The notes beneath the pieces are model-generated. The model was not told where the DNA came from and searched no databases. It was given only the letters and a program-made list of their open reading frames with translations. A program made the translations under genes and the position numbers. DNA of 64,000 nt from Cyanophora paradoxa (taxonomy: Eukaryota > Glaucocystophyceae > Cyanophorales > Cyanophoraceae), in contig QPMI01000168.1 of the NCBI GenBank assembly GCA_004431415.1, positions 62,001-126,000 of the forward strand, given 5' to 3'. How positions within the stretch are numbered: position 1 is the first letter of the stretch; every line of letters starts with the position of its first letter. Shown here one piece after another: positions 29,979 to 40,939 of the stretch.

Positions 29979-32460
29979 TTAGTTCGACACAATCTGCGGG
30001 GCCTGGGCAACGTAGTTGTCCGGCTTGCAGCCGTGCTTCTCGAGCAGCTCCCGGATATCGGCGATGCCAATGACCTCACGCTCCATCAGCAGGTCGGCCA
30101 TCTCGTCGAGGACGACCCTGTTGGTGTTGAGGAGGTTGAGGGCGCGCTCGTACTGGCCGTCAACGAGGGCCTTGACCTCGTTGTCGATCATGGTCTGCAG
30201 GGGCGGGGTCAGGGGCGCGCACAGGCGGGGAGAGATCGCATGAGAGCGGACCATGAGCTCAGGGGAGGCAGACTCGGAGCCGAAGGGGTTGGAGCCCATG
30301 GGGGCGCGGATGGCGCCGACGGACTTGGACATGCCGTACTGGGTGACCATGTTGCGGGCCAGGCGGGTGACCTGCTGGATGTCGTTCGAGGCGCCGGTCG
30401 TCACGTTGTCCTCGCCGAAGATGATCTCCTCCGCCGCGCGGCCGCCCAGGGCCACGCAGAGCTGGTTCAGCAGGTACGAGTACGAGTACATGCCGGAGTC
30501 GACGCGCTCCTCGTTGGGCGCGAAGAAGGTGACACCGCCGGCTGCGGCCCGGACGTCAGCGAACGGTGAAGGGCGACCGTGCGGTAGGGGCGCAGGGGCT
30601 CACCGGGGCCGCGGGGGATGATGGACACCTTGTTGACCTCGTCGTAGTCGGCCATGAGGGCGCCGCAGAGCGCGTGGCCGGCCTCGTGGTAGGCGACGAG
30701 GCGCTTGACCTTCTCGGGGATGACCCGGTCGGTCTTCTCAGCGCCGAGGATGATGCGGTCTGCGCCCAGAGGGTCAGCCCAGCGAGAGCCCGCGAAGGAC
30801 GAACGGGGGGCGAACCGAGGGCGTCTTCGATCTCCTTCTGGCCGACGGCGGTGAGCTTCCGGCGCGCGGCGAGGATGGCGGCCTCGTTGAGAAGGTTGGC
30901 GATGGAGGCGCCGGAGAAGCCCGGGGTGCGGCGGGCGGAGGTGTCGAGGTCGACCGAGTCGTCGAGGGGCTTGCCGCGGGCGTGCACGTCGAAGATCGCG
31001 CGGCGCTCCTTAAAGTCGGGCAGCTCGACGGTGATCTGCCGGTCGAAGCGGCCGGGCCGGAGAAGCGCCGAGTCGAGCACGTCCAGCCGGTTGGTCGCCG
31101 CGACGACGATGACGCCCGAGTTGCCTGCGAGGAGGCGCGCGCGTCAGCGGCGGTCTGAAAGAGGAGGGGGGGGGGGGGTGACTTGCCCTCGAAGCCGTCC
31201 ATCTCAGTGAGGATCTGGTTCAGGGTCTGCTCACGCTCGTCGTTCACGAAGCCAGCGCCGCCCGCCATGCCAGAGCGAGCCCTGTTGAGCTCGTCAGAAA
31301 GGCCGAGGACCTCATGGCGCCGCCCATGCCGCCCAGGCCCATGCTGAGCGGGTTGTTGCCGCCGCCCATGCCGCCCGGGCCGCCGCCGCCGCCCATACGA
31401 CGGCCGAGGAAATAGAGGCCGAGGATGAACAGGCCGGGGAGGAGGAGCGAGGAAAGGATGTCGAACGCGGGGTTTGCCTCCTCGTTCGCGGCGGTGCGGG
31501 TGACGGCTGCGGGGCGCCTCAGACTCGGGGCGGCGATAACTGCAAAGACTGCACTGCATGCACACCGACATCGGCGCCGTTCTCCTCAAGGAACGAAAGC
31601 AGGTTCGGGTTGAACGGGGGCAGGACGACCTGAGCGCCGGTCAGCATACGAGCTGGAGTCTCGGGCGGCTGCGAAAGACCTTGTGGCGGTTGCCGTCGAC
31701 ATCAACCACAACAGCGCGGCTCATGTCGCTGCTGAAGGTGACGCGCTCAACCTGCCGAAGGGTTGGCCCAGACGAGAGGTAAAGCAGAGAGTAGCGGAGG
31801 GTACCTCGCGCTTCTCAACCGCCTCAACGAACTGGCTGTAAATCCCTGCGAGGCTCCCCTAATCACGCATGGCCGGGCCCCCGTTAAAACACCTGGCTCA
31901 CACGACTCGCTCGACGCGCGCGCAGGGTCAACGGCCGACGCCAAGCCAGCAGCAAGGACGGGCGAAGCAGTGTTGAGCGCAATCGTGCCGGCAAGCGCGG
32001 CCGCGGCGAAGATCTGCGGGTCGCCCGTCGCACGTGCAATCGGCGGGGGGCGAATTACGCAGACGAACCCGACGGGCATTGCGGGGCTTCAGCTTCGAGA
32101 GCTCCTCCACGACGCTGCGGAGCACGCTGTGCTGCTCGGCCTTCTGGGACTCCTGCGCGCGCGCCACGTGAACACCATAATAGGCTCGGTGGCCCTCAGG
32201 GGGAGCGAAAATACCTCTCCCTGGGCTCCCTGCTCGCAAACAGCGACGGCAGGACGGCGGGCGAGAGCTGCCGGGATGGTGTTCTGGATGAACCGCCGGA
32301 CTGACTTTTGGCCGAGGAAGCCCTGTGTGAACTCAATACGAGGGGAGCCCGCCCGGCTGCACGACGCCGAGCTGCGCTTGCGCGTGGCGACGGCCGAGCC
32401 GGTGTGCAGGGCCGAGGCCCGGGAGAAGGCAACCGGCGTGGGGACGATGAAGGCGTCCAT
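29979..32460 (-). CDS. ftsH: Plastid FtsH metalloprotease lacking its Walker A/B block
   Basis: FtsH is a membrane AAA+ zinc protease that removes damaged thylakoid proteins. The ATG at 32460 gives [13 protein letters not shown], a phenylalanine-bearing plastid presequence. Exons then encode [17 protein letters not shown], a hydrophobic segment [16 protein letters not shown], the lumenal domain [20 protein letters not shown]...DVDGNRHK (50-nt intron) [13 protein letters not shown], a second membrane helix [18 protein letters not shown] and a glycine-rich linker. The text then jumps to [20 protein letters not shown] (about 31275-31190), followed by [17 protein letters not shown], the zinc motif HEAGH near 30690, [20 protein letters not shown] and a C-terminus at 29979. 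About 160 residues that in every FtsH hold the P-loop GPPGTGKT and the Walker B FIDEID are absent. The gene is divergent from nadB. Confidence 0.85.
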
Positions 32461-32856
32461 ACTGGAGGGCCGCTGAACTGAAAACTAGACTAATCTGCGG
32501 CTGTGATCTCCGGGGGCCCGACGACTATGATCCGGGCGTGCGCGCGTGTGCCGCGTGAACCGCGTGCCGAACGAGAATGCGTACCCTCCGGAGGGGGGCG
32601 AGGTGGTGGGGTACAGGACGCTTTCATCTGACTCGCCGTGTGGCAGTCTTCTGGCTTTTCAAGCCCGCAGCTGTTGATCGGAAACAGCGTGCCCGATCTA
32701 GTGCAGTGCACCCCAGCAAGGAGCGCGCGCAGCCCGCCGCAGCGCGCGCGCAGCGCGCCGGCCTCCCTTCCATTGCCGAGCTGGGTGCGCCTTTCGCTTA
32801 CATGCACACATTCACCATCGGGGCTAGCAATGAGCAGGCGCCCGCAGGCTGCAGCG
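32461..32856. promoter_or_regulatory. Shared upstream region of ftsH and nadB
   Basis: About 400 bp separate the ATG of FtsH from the proposed ATG of NadB, transcribed in opposite directions. No coding exon was recognised. Both products act in or on the plastid, so a common light- or plastid-linked control is possible but not shown. Confidence 0.4.
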
Positions 32857-35004
32857 ATGCCGGGCGAGTGCGCGTTCGCCGCCGCTCTCTGCGCAGCCAT
32901 CAAGAGCACTCTGGCATTTGAAGTTATAGATGTATCGCGGCAGTGCACACAAGCACCTGCCCGACAGGGCCTTAACGAAGGTGCGGGAGTCGAAAATCGA
33001 GCTGTGAGCCTCGTTAAACCCCGCCGCAGCTCGGGCTCGCTCGCAGAGGGTGTATTCATCGCACCACTCAATCATTTTTGGAGGGGGTCGCATCTTCACC
33101 TCGAGCGCAAGGCCGCCTCGAATTCGATCAGCGCAGTCCACCTCCACATGTCCAGCCCCTCCTGTTGCACAGCAACCCGAGTGCTCTGTGAGTACGTCAG
33201 CGCGCGACGAACTCGTCGGGTTCGATGTCATCATCATCGGTGCTGGGGTGCGCATCTGCTGAGATTGTGAAATTCTGATCTCTGTATTCGCAATCCGACC
33301 TGGTCCACAACGCAGGCTGCAGGGCTGTACGCAGCATTGAGTTTGCCATCCAAAACGAAGGTTGCGATAATCACAAAAGAAAGTCTGGACACAAGCAGCA
33401 GCGAATGGGCTCAAGGCGGTATTGCGGCCGTCACTCATCAGGACCCCCTGGACTCGGAAGAACTCCATGAATCTGACACCCTTCGGGCCGGGGACGGGCT
33501 CTGTGACATCGATGCTGTCCAGTTTCTCGTCCGTCATGGAGGATCGGCCATTGAGCATCTCCTGTCAATTGGAACGAAGTTCGACACAGAGGAGAGTGGA
33601 ATCGCCCTGTCACTCGAGGCAGCACACTCGCGACCTCGGATCCTGCACGCTGGAGACTCGACTGGCCGGGAGATGGTGCGATCACTGAAGGAGCACGCTC
33701 TTCGGCATCCCAACATCCGATTCTTCGATGACACAGTTGCCCTTGACCTGTGGCTACACGACCAGACGGGAGAATGTCAGGGCATTTGTCTGGCACGTGC
33801 AGGCATGATACACTGGGTGCCAGCGAAGGTCGTAGTAATTGCAAGTGGAGGCGGAGGGCAGGTTTTTTCGCCCACCTCGAACCCGGAGTCTATCACAGGC
33901 GACAGTGTTGCTCTTGGCTGGCGCGCTGGGGCAAGGTTGCGCGACCTTGAGTTTGTTCAGTTTCATCCTACAACTTTCCATCTGCCTGGGGCGCCAACAA
34001 CTTTGGTCACGGAGGCCGTTCGTGGTGCTGGAGCCTTCATTATTGACAACACTGGACGCCGCTTCCTTCTGGACTACCATCCGGATGGCGAATTGGCTCC
34101 GAGGAGTATAGTCAGCCAATCCATCTTCGACCACATGCAGAAAACTGGCATGCCCTGCGTTTATCTTGACCTCTCGCCGATCCCTCGGGCAACCCTCGAA
34201 AAGAAGTTCCCCAATCTGGTATCGTTCTGTCGTTCATGGGGGATCGATGTCGCCACCCAGCCAGTGCCTGTTGCACCAGCCGCCCACTACTGGATGGGTG
34301 GCATCGAGACTGATCTCGACGGTTCCTCGTCAGTCCCCAGACTGATCGCCATTGGTGAAGCAGCCAGCACTGGAGTTCATGGAGCGAATCGGCTAGCATC
34401 CAACTCGCTTCTGGAGTGTCTTGTGTTCGGCGCCCAGCTGGCACATCTCGACTTGTCAGCATCTACACAGGCACATGTGGCCGATGATTTGAGCTCCAAG
34501 CAGACTGTCGATTCCCAGCTACCCAGCGTTGTTTTTGATACCTGGTCCAGCCAGAAAGCATTCATCGAGTACCTTCGCCGTGAACTTCCACTTGTCATGG
34601 GACGATCTGCAGGGATCAGCCGATGTGGGGAAATCTTGGAGGCAGCTCTGTCTCAAGTGAATGAATGGCGTGCTCAGTTTATGGGGCTACCTCTGTCCTC
34701 CGCTCTGGCAAACTTGAAACACCAATCACAGTCCATCTCACTACGGATCCCTTCGAGTGACCTACGTCTGTGGGCAGAAGTCCGAAACTTGCTGGACGTT
34801 TCCTACCTCATCCTGTCTTCAGCGCTCTTCCGGACAGAGAGCCGTGGGGCGCATCACAGAACAGACTATCCTCAGAAGGACCCTGATTGGGAGCGGCACA
34901 CTCTTGTCTGTGGCACTAGCATCTGGAGCAGCGAGCTCATTAACGTCCAAAATGTTCAGCAAATCGCAGTAAGCAGAAGAAGTAGAACAGCTACTTCAAA
35001 TTGA
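32857..35004 (+). CDS. nadB: L-aspartate oxidase (NadB), de novo NAD synthesis
   Basis: The flavoenzyme oxidises L-aspartate to iminoaspartate, the first step of NAD synthesis in plastids and bacteria. Exon 2 ends with the FAD-binding start DELVGFDVIIIGAG and joins after a short intron to AAGLYAALSLPSKTKVAI, completing the GxGxxG fingerprint. The main exon (to 35004) carries SSEWAQGGIAAV, GGGGQVF, VQFHPTTFHLPG, TEAVRGAGAFI and GEAASTGVHGANRLASNSLL, all hallmarks of the succinate dehydrogenase/NadB family with the NadB-specific arrangement. The proposed first exon (32857, MPGECAFAAALCAA...AFE then GTTATAG) would give a phenylalanine-bearing plastid presequence. That start is inferred, since no ATG precedes the second exon in its own frame. 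The long last exon without introns stands out among its neighbours. Confidence 0.9.
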
Positions 35005-35520
35005 TTGCAATTGAAGATTGTACTGCCTGTGCGCAAGCAGCTTCGCTGGGAGTCGATTTTAGAGGCCGCCGGGCCTTAAATGGATGGAGAGAGGGGCCAT
35101 CGGATTTTCAGGACCCGGGAGCGGCTTTGATTTGAGGACTCCCGGGATCCAGAAACTTGAAACTTTACAATTGCAAGTTACCTTAAATATGTGAATTCGC
35201 ACACACCGTGGCACCGAGACAAATGGCTAGCGATATAACTGAGGTGTACATCTGTGTCAAGTCGAGAGATGAACCTACGGGACTAAGCCTGTCGGACATC
35301 GGACCGGGCGGAGCTCGGATGTGAAAATAACTGGAAATGCTACCCCGGGGCTAGGTCTAGCGCTGCACTACCCAAGGACGAGAGGGCGAGCAAGGTCTGA
35401 AAAGCAGACGACTGCAGCTGTGACTATACCTAGCCAGCCGCTGAGCTATGGCCTCCGGGAAGGCGCTCTGTAACCTAAAATTGCAAGGTACCGGGGGTAA
35501 CGAGTCCGCCGGGCCTTTCA
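35005..35520. other. Intergenic stretch, no gene recognised
   Basis: It contains the 3' region of nadB and scattered CCCGGG-type palindromes, for example GGACCCGGGAGC and CTCCCGGGATCC. Nothing coding was seen. Confidence 0.5.
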
Positions 35521-35731
35521 AAGTTTTCTTTGGTTAATATTGAAATTTGCAGGCGAAGTCGACAAATAAAACTTTGCGCGGCGCGAGCGAGAGGCCACCT
35601 GCGCCTCTGTCGTCTGCACTGCACCGCACTTCCACACGGCTGCAGTGGCGCAGTGCTGCGCCGGGCCCCAACTCGGCGGCAGGGGGGGAACTCGGCGGGG
35701 CGGGGCAGGCAACTGCTGGGGCCCCTCCTCC

Positions 35732-36464
35732 TCAGGGCCTGCCAGGGCCGGCAGACGTGGCCGCCTCCGTGCTATCGGCCTCCTTAGCTTCCGCAGCAGC
35801 TGCACGTTGAAGCAGGGAAGCTCCTCGGATGAGAGGCGGGCCGGGCCGGCCCGGCAGCGGGCGAGGCGGAACCGGGCAGGTGGAGGGAGGCCTAGGGGAG
35901 ATGCAGAGGGAAGGGGTAGCCCCCAGGCCAGGCCGACGGCGCCGACCGATGGCACTGCGGGGCCCGCTGCCGACGGCTCTTCGTGCGGCGCCTGCTCGCC
36001 CTCTGTGCCCGGGGCCCACGGCGGCCGGGGCGCTCCGCTGGGGGGGCTCCCCTTTTGGTGTCGGGCTGCAGGCCGTCCACGGGCTCCCCGGGCAAGGGGG
36101 GGGCGGGGGCAATCGGGGGCTGGCGGGCGGCGAGGTCGACGGCGCGGCAGAGGCGGTGCGCCGAGGGTAGGCGACGCTGGAGGCGCAGCAGCGGGCGAGC
36201 GCGGCGGCCGGGTGGCGGCCAATCAGACAGGTGGCACTCGGCGGGGGTGGAGAGGAGGGCGGCGGCGGGGGCGGAGAGGAGGGCCCGGACGAGGAGGGCC
36301 CCGGGACAGCCGCACGTGGCCCCGGATCCAGCGGGCGGGGGGCGGGTGCACAGGAGGTGGGCGAAGACGGTCCGGACGCCGCTATAGCGGAAGCCGGACG
36401 CCGGGCGGGCGCACAAAAGGGGGGCAAAGCACAGGCAGAAGAGGCGGTCGGTGACCTGCTCTGC
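35732..36464 (-). CDS. Possible 3' exons of the neighbouring unknown gene
   Basis: This very GC-rich stretch is open in several frames on both strands, so open length is no evidence. On the minus strand it could continue the gene starting at 37921. The stretch ending ELPCFNVQLLRKL and the Pro/Ala-rich text have no recognised homology, so this is a guess based on position. Confidence 0.2.
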
Positions 36465-37921
36465 TAGGCGGGCATGACGCCTTCGACGCTGGCGGGCCAC
36501 TGCAGCTGCAGACCCCGCAGGATAACCGCCAGCTCCAGGCAGTCCACCAGCAGCCGCAGCACGGAGCCCTCACATTGGCCCGCCGCCCCGCGTCCCTCGG
36601 CGAGCGTCGGCAGGGCCAGGTACCGTGCGAGGACAGCGAGGGCGCCGTGCCGAAGTTTAGCGCCCTGCTGGCGCACCGAGAGCACCCGTGCGCCCCGTTC
36701 CACCCGAAGCTCGTCGAGGATACGCCCCCGGCCCCCCCTGGGGAACCGGTACCTGGCCTGTGCGCGCGTCAGTTTTCTTGGAAGAGCTCCGAGATTGCGG
36801 GAAAGGGGTGGGCGGAGAGCCAGCGGATGCCATATGCGCCACGCTGGTACTTGTACGGCTGCAGGTAAGCACACATGGAGGCCGGCACCGTCACGGGCGG
36901 GCCTACCAGGCCCTGAGCTCAAGGCTACGACGGGGGCCGGGCCGAGGTCAAGGGGCTCGTTGGCCGGGGGGGGAGGGGGGGGGGGGGGGGGGCCATATGC
37001 ATAGCTACCAGCGGTGCCTGAACAACCTCAGTCGGTTAAAGAGAGAACGAGAGGAAGGAAGGAGAAATCTAGAGAGGAGAGGGAGGAGAGGAGGAGGAGG
37101 AGGAGGGGAGAGGGGGAGGAGGAGGAGGAGGAGTGGGGAGGGGGGGGGGTGGGGGGGTGGGGGGGGGGGGGAGGGGGGGGCAGACGGTGAGGCACTCGTA
37201 GAGCTGATCGCGAAGTGGTCGTGGCCGCCGGGCCCAGTGGCGATACCGGTATCTGTGTCGATCTCGGCCAGCACGCACTCCGGGGCTTGCGTGGTGAGAG
37301 GAGAGCGGATGACGTGGGGGGTACGGGTGCACGTCGCGCGAGGGGCCGCTGCTGCCTTCACCGCCGTCCGACGGTCGCTGTCGCTGGAGGAGTCCTCTAG
37401 ATCTGCAGCTGCCGACTCTTCGCTACTGCGGCTCGCTGTCCGCCGCCGCTGCGGCTGCCCCATTTTGCTGCCGCTCGCGGCTTCGTCGACCTCGCGGCTG
37501 AAGGGCGCAGAGGGGAGTTGCCTGGCCCGCTGCGTCCGGCGGCGGTGCGGCCGCGGGCGAGGGTGCACGTGCGGACGCGGGCCGCCTGAGATGCCACCTC
37601 GAACGCTGAGGAAGCTTGGAAAGCCGCTTGGGAGGCGGGAGTCGCCTGCGCACGCCGACGCGCTGCCTCGAGCGTCAGGACTGACGCGGGACTCGTGGAC
37701 GCGGGCTGCCGTTCCGCGCCTGTAGAAGAGGATGCTGCCGGGGCTGTGCGACTCGCCCTGAGCTTACGCGTTCTCCCGGTTGTTAAGCTTTGCAGAGTAG
37801 CGCTGCGATCGAGAGCTACGCGGGGGGTGCGCCGCATCGGCGACGCTGCTAATAGACTTGAACGTTTTCCTGCCGGCGGGCGCTTGCGCCTGCTCAGAAA
37901 GACGTCGAGCATGTCGTTCAT
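36465..37921 (-). CDS. Unknown protein with basic, serine-rich N-terminal part
   Basis: The ATG at 37921 starts MNDMLDVFLSRRKRPPAGKR, followed by a basic, Ser/Thr-rich and probably disordered region (SLLAASPMRRTPRVALDRSA, LQSLTTGRTRKLRASR). A next exon reads SEESAAADLEDSSSDSD and ECVLAEIDTDTGIATG. It ends before an intron that is almost pure G on the plus strand (36963-37190). A further exon encodes LRVERGARVLSVRQQGAKL and SVLRLLVDCLELAVIL, with RGLQLQWPASVEG. The last motif (hydrophobic helix then QLQWP) resembles membrane segments of large algal multipass proteins, but that is an impression only. No family is assigned. Confidence 0.4.
36963..37190. repeat. Long G and GGAGGA tracts (C-rich intron of the minus-strand gene)
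   Basis: Runs of 8-14 G and repeated GGAGGAGGA fill about 230 bp, with a short non-repetitive piece between. On the minus strand these are pyrimidine-rich intron tracts like those of the cyclase gene. Confidence 0.85.
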
Positions 37922-38059
37922 GGTCCGACGGGCGCCGAAGAGCCTATTCCTGCGTCTGAACTTCCTTCGGACGCGTACCCGGACGGCCTGATCTCTGATC
38001 TCAGATCTCTAACTTCAGATCTCAGATCGAGGTCTGTCCAGGCTCTCCGATCCGTCAAA

Positions 38060-38530
38060 CCTGGGCGCCTCTGCGGCATCTCAGACGAGCGAGGGCCCAA
38101 TCTTCCTCAGGCAAGCGCGCTCTCTGCGGTCCTACGAGGCGCAGCGGGGAAGGAGAACGAAGCGTTACTGGAGCACTTGAGAACCGTAGGTACCGCGGCG
38201 TGCGCTCCAACGGCACGGGGCGCTCGCGGTGCCGGCGCACAGCACAGAATCTCCGGAACGCTGCCTGGAGCTCTTCCGCTGGTGACAGAGCTCGGACGTG
38301 CGCGTAGGCGTGGAGCACATCCGGTTGATGAAGGAGGCACTTGCAACTACGGACTCCGACGAGCGGACAACTCGGCTTGCCCTGGTGCGCCCCTCGCTGC
38401 ATCTTGGTTTCTGGGCTAGTTTCCCCTTAGCGCAGGTCGTCTCGGATGCATCGAAATTCGCGAATCGTGAAGTCGTGAAATCGATCGGCGACCTCCGAGG
38501 CTCAAGCTTAAGGAGAGAATCTCATGGATG
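38060..38530 (+). CDS. Possible short gene, weak evidence
   Basis: One frame reads LPQASALSAVLRGAAGKENE and ALLEHLRTV before a GTACCG donor. Another reads VEHIRLMKEALATTDSDERT and VVSDASKFANREVVKSIGDL. These look more protein-like than their surroundings, but no family was recognised and the exons were not joined. Confidence 0.2.
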
Positions 38531-39073
38531 ATGGGGTTCACCCATCGGCCTTGAGCATTCTCTTCCACTCGCGCATGGAAAAGCATTGTGGATAGATCAT
38601 GCTGGGCGTAGTCGCTGTTGTGATTGCGTTCGCTCCCGCCCACCCGTCCTTCAGGTACTGGTCAATGCACGCAGAACTTCGGAACCGACCATGTGCACGT
38701 GCATCTAGACTTCGTTTTTCCCGCGTCCAACAGGCACTATCAATCAATCAAATTCGAATTCGACTTCCAGCGTTAAGCCCGTCCAAGATGGGCCGGTGTA
38801 GGGATGCAGCTGGCTGCATGGTTTATATTTCAATTTGTACAGTGCTACAATACATGTACATCCCAAGAACCCGTGTCCATCACCAGAGTACAGATGCTAA
38901 GCGTTCCATGAAATCAAAGTCCCACCCCGTCCAACCTCCATCCAGGGTGGGCTTCAATCACCCTCTAGGGATGCAGCTAGCGTTTGGCGACATGCAGAAG
39001 ATGGCGTTTGGAAAAACGCAGAAGCAACGGGGTACGATGTCAATGTGTCAAGTTCATAGTACAATTTTTACAG
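38531..39073. other. Gene-poor spacer with dispersed repeat
   Basis: No coding exon was recognised. It contains the first copy of the repeat pair at 38838-38915 and two TAGGGATGCAGCT boxes (about 38797 and 38968). Confidence 0.5.
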
Positions 39074-39140
39074 CTACAATACATCCCAAGAACCCGTTGC
39101 CATTGCCATTACCAGAGTACAGATGCTAGGCGTTCCATTG
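38838..39140. repeat. Direct repeat pair (CTACAATACAT...CAGAGTACAGATGCTA)
   Basis: About 75 bp with CATCCCAAGAACCCGT and ACCAGAGTACAGATGCTA occur at about 38846-38912 and again at 39073-39138 in the same orientation, about 225 bp apart, with minor differences. The second copy overlaps the 3' end of the open frame of the ADA1-like gene on the other strand. Confidence 0.85.
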
Positions 39141-40741
39141 AAACGGTCCGCTCTTCGCCCAGAAGATGCGAGTGAAGCCTCAACGCAGTGATTGCGTCCT
39201 ACGAAAAAAGTGAGCATCGATATAGAGTCCTGGCGAATTTCAGTCACCTCGACTGTTACTGTGTGTGGAGGAGCGAGAGTTTGCATGTCCCTCTCCTTGC
39301 CGATCGGCCCTGCTGCGCTTGAGAACATTCTGTGTTGGTGCATGTAGAGGAATTCGTTCGCAGATACACCATACATCTGCAATGCGAATAATGTCAGGAT
39401 CCTCGCTTCGGATCACACTGCTTGATACTCGGAGCACCTTGTATAATGACTCTGGATCCTCGCTGCCATCAAGCTCGTCGCTGCGCGCTTCAGCCAGTTG
39501 TAGCCTATGCAGGCCAGCATTCTTTGATGACAATGTGCCGCCGGAAATACGTGCAGAAGGCCGCATGCCCACGAGTATTTGAAGAATGTCTAACAAGAAC
39601 ATCTGTGAAAGAGGTTAACAAAATACTCGCAATCATGAAAACTTTAACTTGAATTACCTCCTTCGCCTTGTGGGCCAATTTTACGAATTCAGGGGAGATC
39701 GAGGCCTGTGGCATACCCTCCTCCTGTGCCTTTTGTGCTATCTTCACCGCATCGTCCTCCTCTGAAGGCAAGTATGCGCAAGTGTCCAGGATATCCTCAG
39801 TGTCCGCTTGCAACCAATCTTGCATTTGCATATGTGGTTAGTTGCGAGAAAGGGAACGTTGCCATGCTATCAGAAACTCACCCTCACGAGGCTGAGACTG
39901 ATAGAAAGAAGACGGATCGTCTTCGTAGTCGGGATCAATGGGGACTGCACTGTCAGTGACTGGCATGACATCGAAGTCGTCCTCCTCATACAACGCTGTA
40001 CAAACAGAACTGATTGAGTGCATTCGAGACAATGCAGAGGGAAATGCGAATCACCTTGGTCAGGCTGCTGTGGAACGGCGCGCTGCGAAGCCGAGTACTC
40101 GGACGGCTTGAGCCGCCTGTCGACAATCTGTCCCTGGGCGCCCTTCTGCCGCTTCTCCGCACGACGGAATTGATCCTTGCCAGCGCGGCGATCTGCAGCA
40201 GCCTGTGCTTCTAGCATTGGGGTTGCCCTGCCCATGAGGCGGTCCGCATGTAGCCTACAGAATGGACCCCGAGGCATGTGCTTGTGATCAGGCGCCGGAA
40301 TCCCCGCGGCTGTATGCGCATTCTGCAGCATCGCTCGAACGAGCTTGTTGTGGAGCCGAACTGAGCGGGAGGGCCCAGCGAGCGTCAAATCGACGTGGGA
40401 ATAGCTAGGAGACAGGACGGACTCTTCTCCGGGGCGACCATGAGCTCCCGGATTACGCGATCGAACTCTGCCTTTGTACATTTGCTGCGAGAGGCCGTTA
40501 GAAGCCTCGACTTCGTCTGAGGCGCTGATGCGACTCCTGACCTTGTCAGAAAGCCTTTGAGAGCGGCGAAGTACTTCCCAGCAGTCGCATCGTCCAGCGA
40601 CTGCTGTATCTCGGCTTTGATGCCGGCTGTATCACCTGCGGACGGCTGGCGGGAGCGTGATTCTTCGCGGAGGACTGCGCGCGAAAACGAGCGAATGCAC
40701 CATCCCGCGTTGCCCTGACCGACTGGATTCGTTCGGGTCAC
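39074..40741 (-). CDS. SAGA subunit ADA1/HFI1 (TADA1)-like protein
   Basis: ADA1/HFI1 is a structural subunit of the SAGA histone acetyltransferase complex. The first clear exon encodes AEIQQSLDDATAGKYFAALK and GFLT. It splices to SKCTKAEFDRVIRELMVAPE, then to VRLHNKLVRAMLQNAHTAAG and IPAPDHKHMPRGPF. A short helical ALxxFLxxKxSKxEFD stretch followed by VRLHNxLxRAxLxNA is the family pattern. Later exons give a basic linker (RRAEKRQKGAQGQIVDRR), an acidic stretch (YEEDDFDVMPVTDS), WLQADTEDILDTCAYLPSEE, and a helical C-terminal part (LLDILQILVGMRP, DELDGSEDPESLYKVL). The start is not fixed: no clear ATG lies in frame before GDTAGIKAEI. The C-terminal end may lie before 39140, because the frame then enters a repeat. 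The gene is divergent from the SNARE gene. Confidence 0.6.
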
Positions 40742-40939
40742 CCAAACCGAATACGCTCCGACGACTCGCTCCCGCTGGCTGGGCGTCGAGGCTCAAATGC
40801 GAGAGAGGGGTACGCTAAACTCGCAGTAGCGGTATAGCAGCTGGCTACCTAGCCGCACACAGGCGCCGAATACGATCAGTGAGCGCCAGCGCGGCCCTGC
40901 GCCTCCAGCCCCGAGCCCGCTGGGCCGGTCAGAGCCCTC

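Noticed and set aside
31590..31720. Apparent stop codon in FtsH after GNRHKV
   Set aside because: A 50-nt intron starting GTCTTTCGC and ending GCGCTCAG joins GNRHK to VVLPPFNP in phase, matching the family.
35645..36454. Plus-strand open frame of 269 codons
   Set aside because: It is an arginine/glycine-rich translation of very GC-rich DNA with no homology, open in several frames on both strands.
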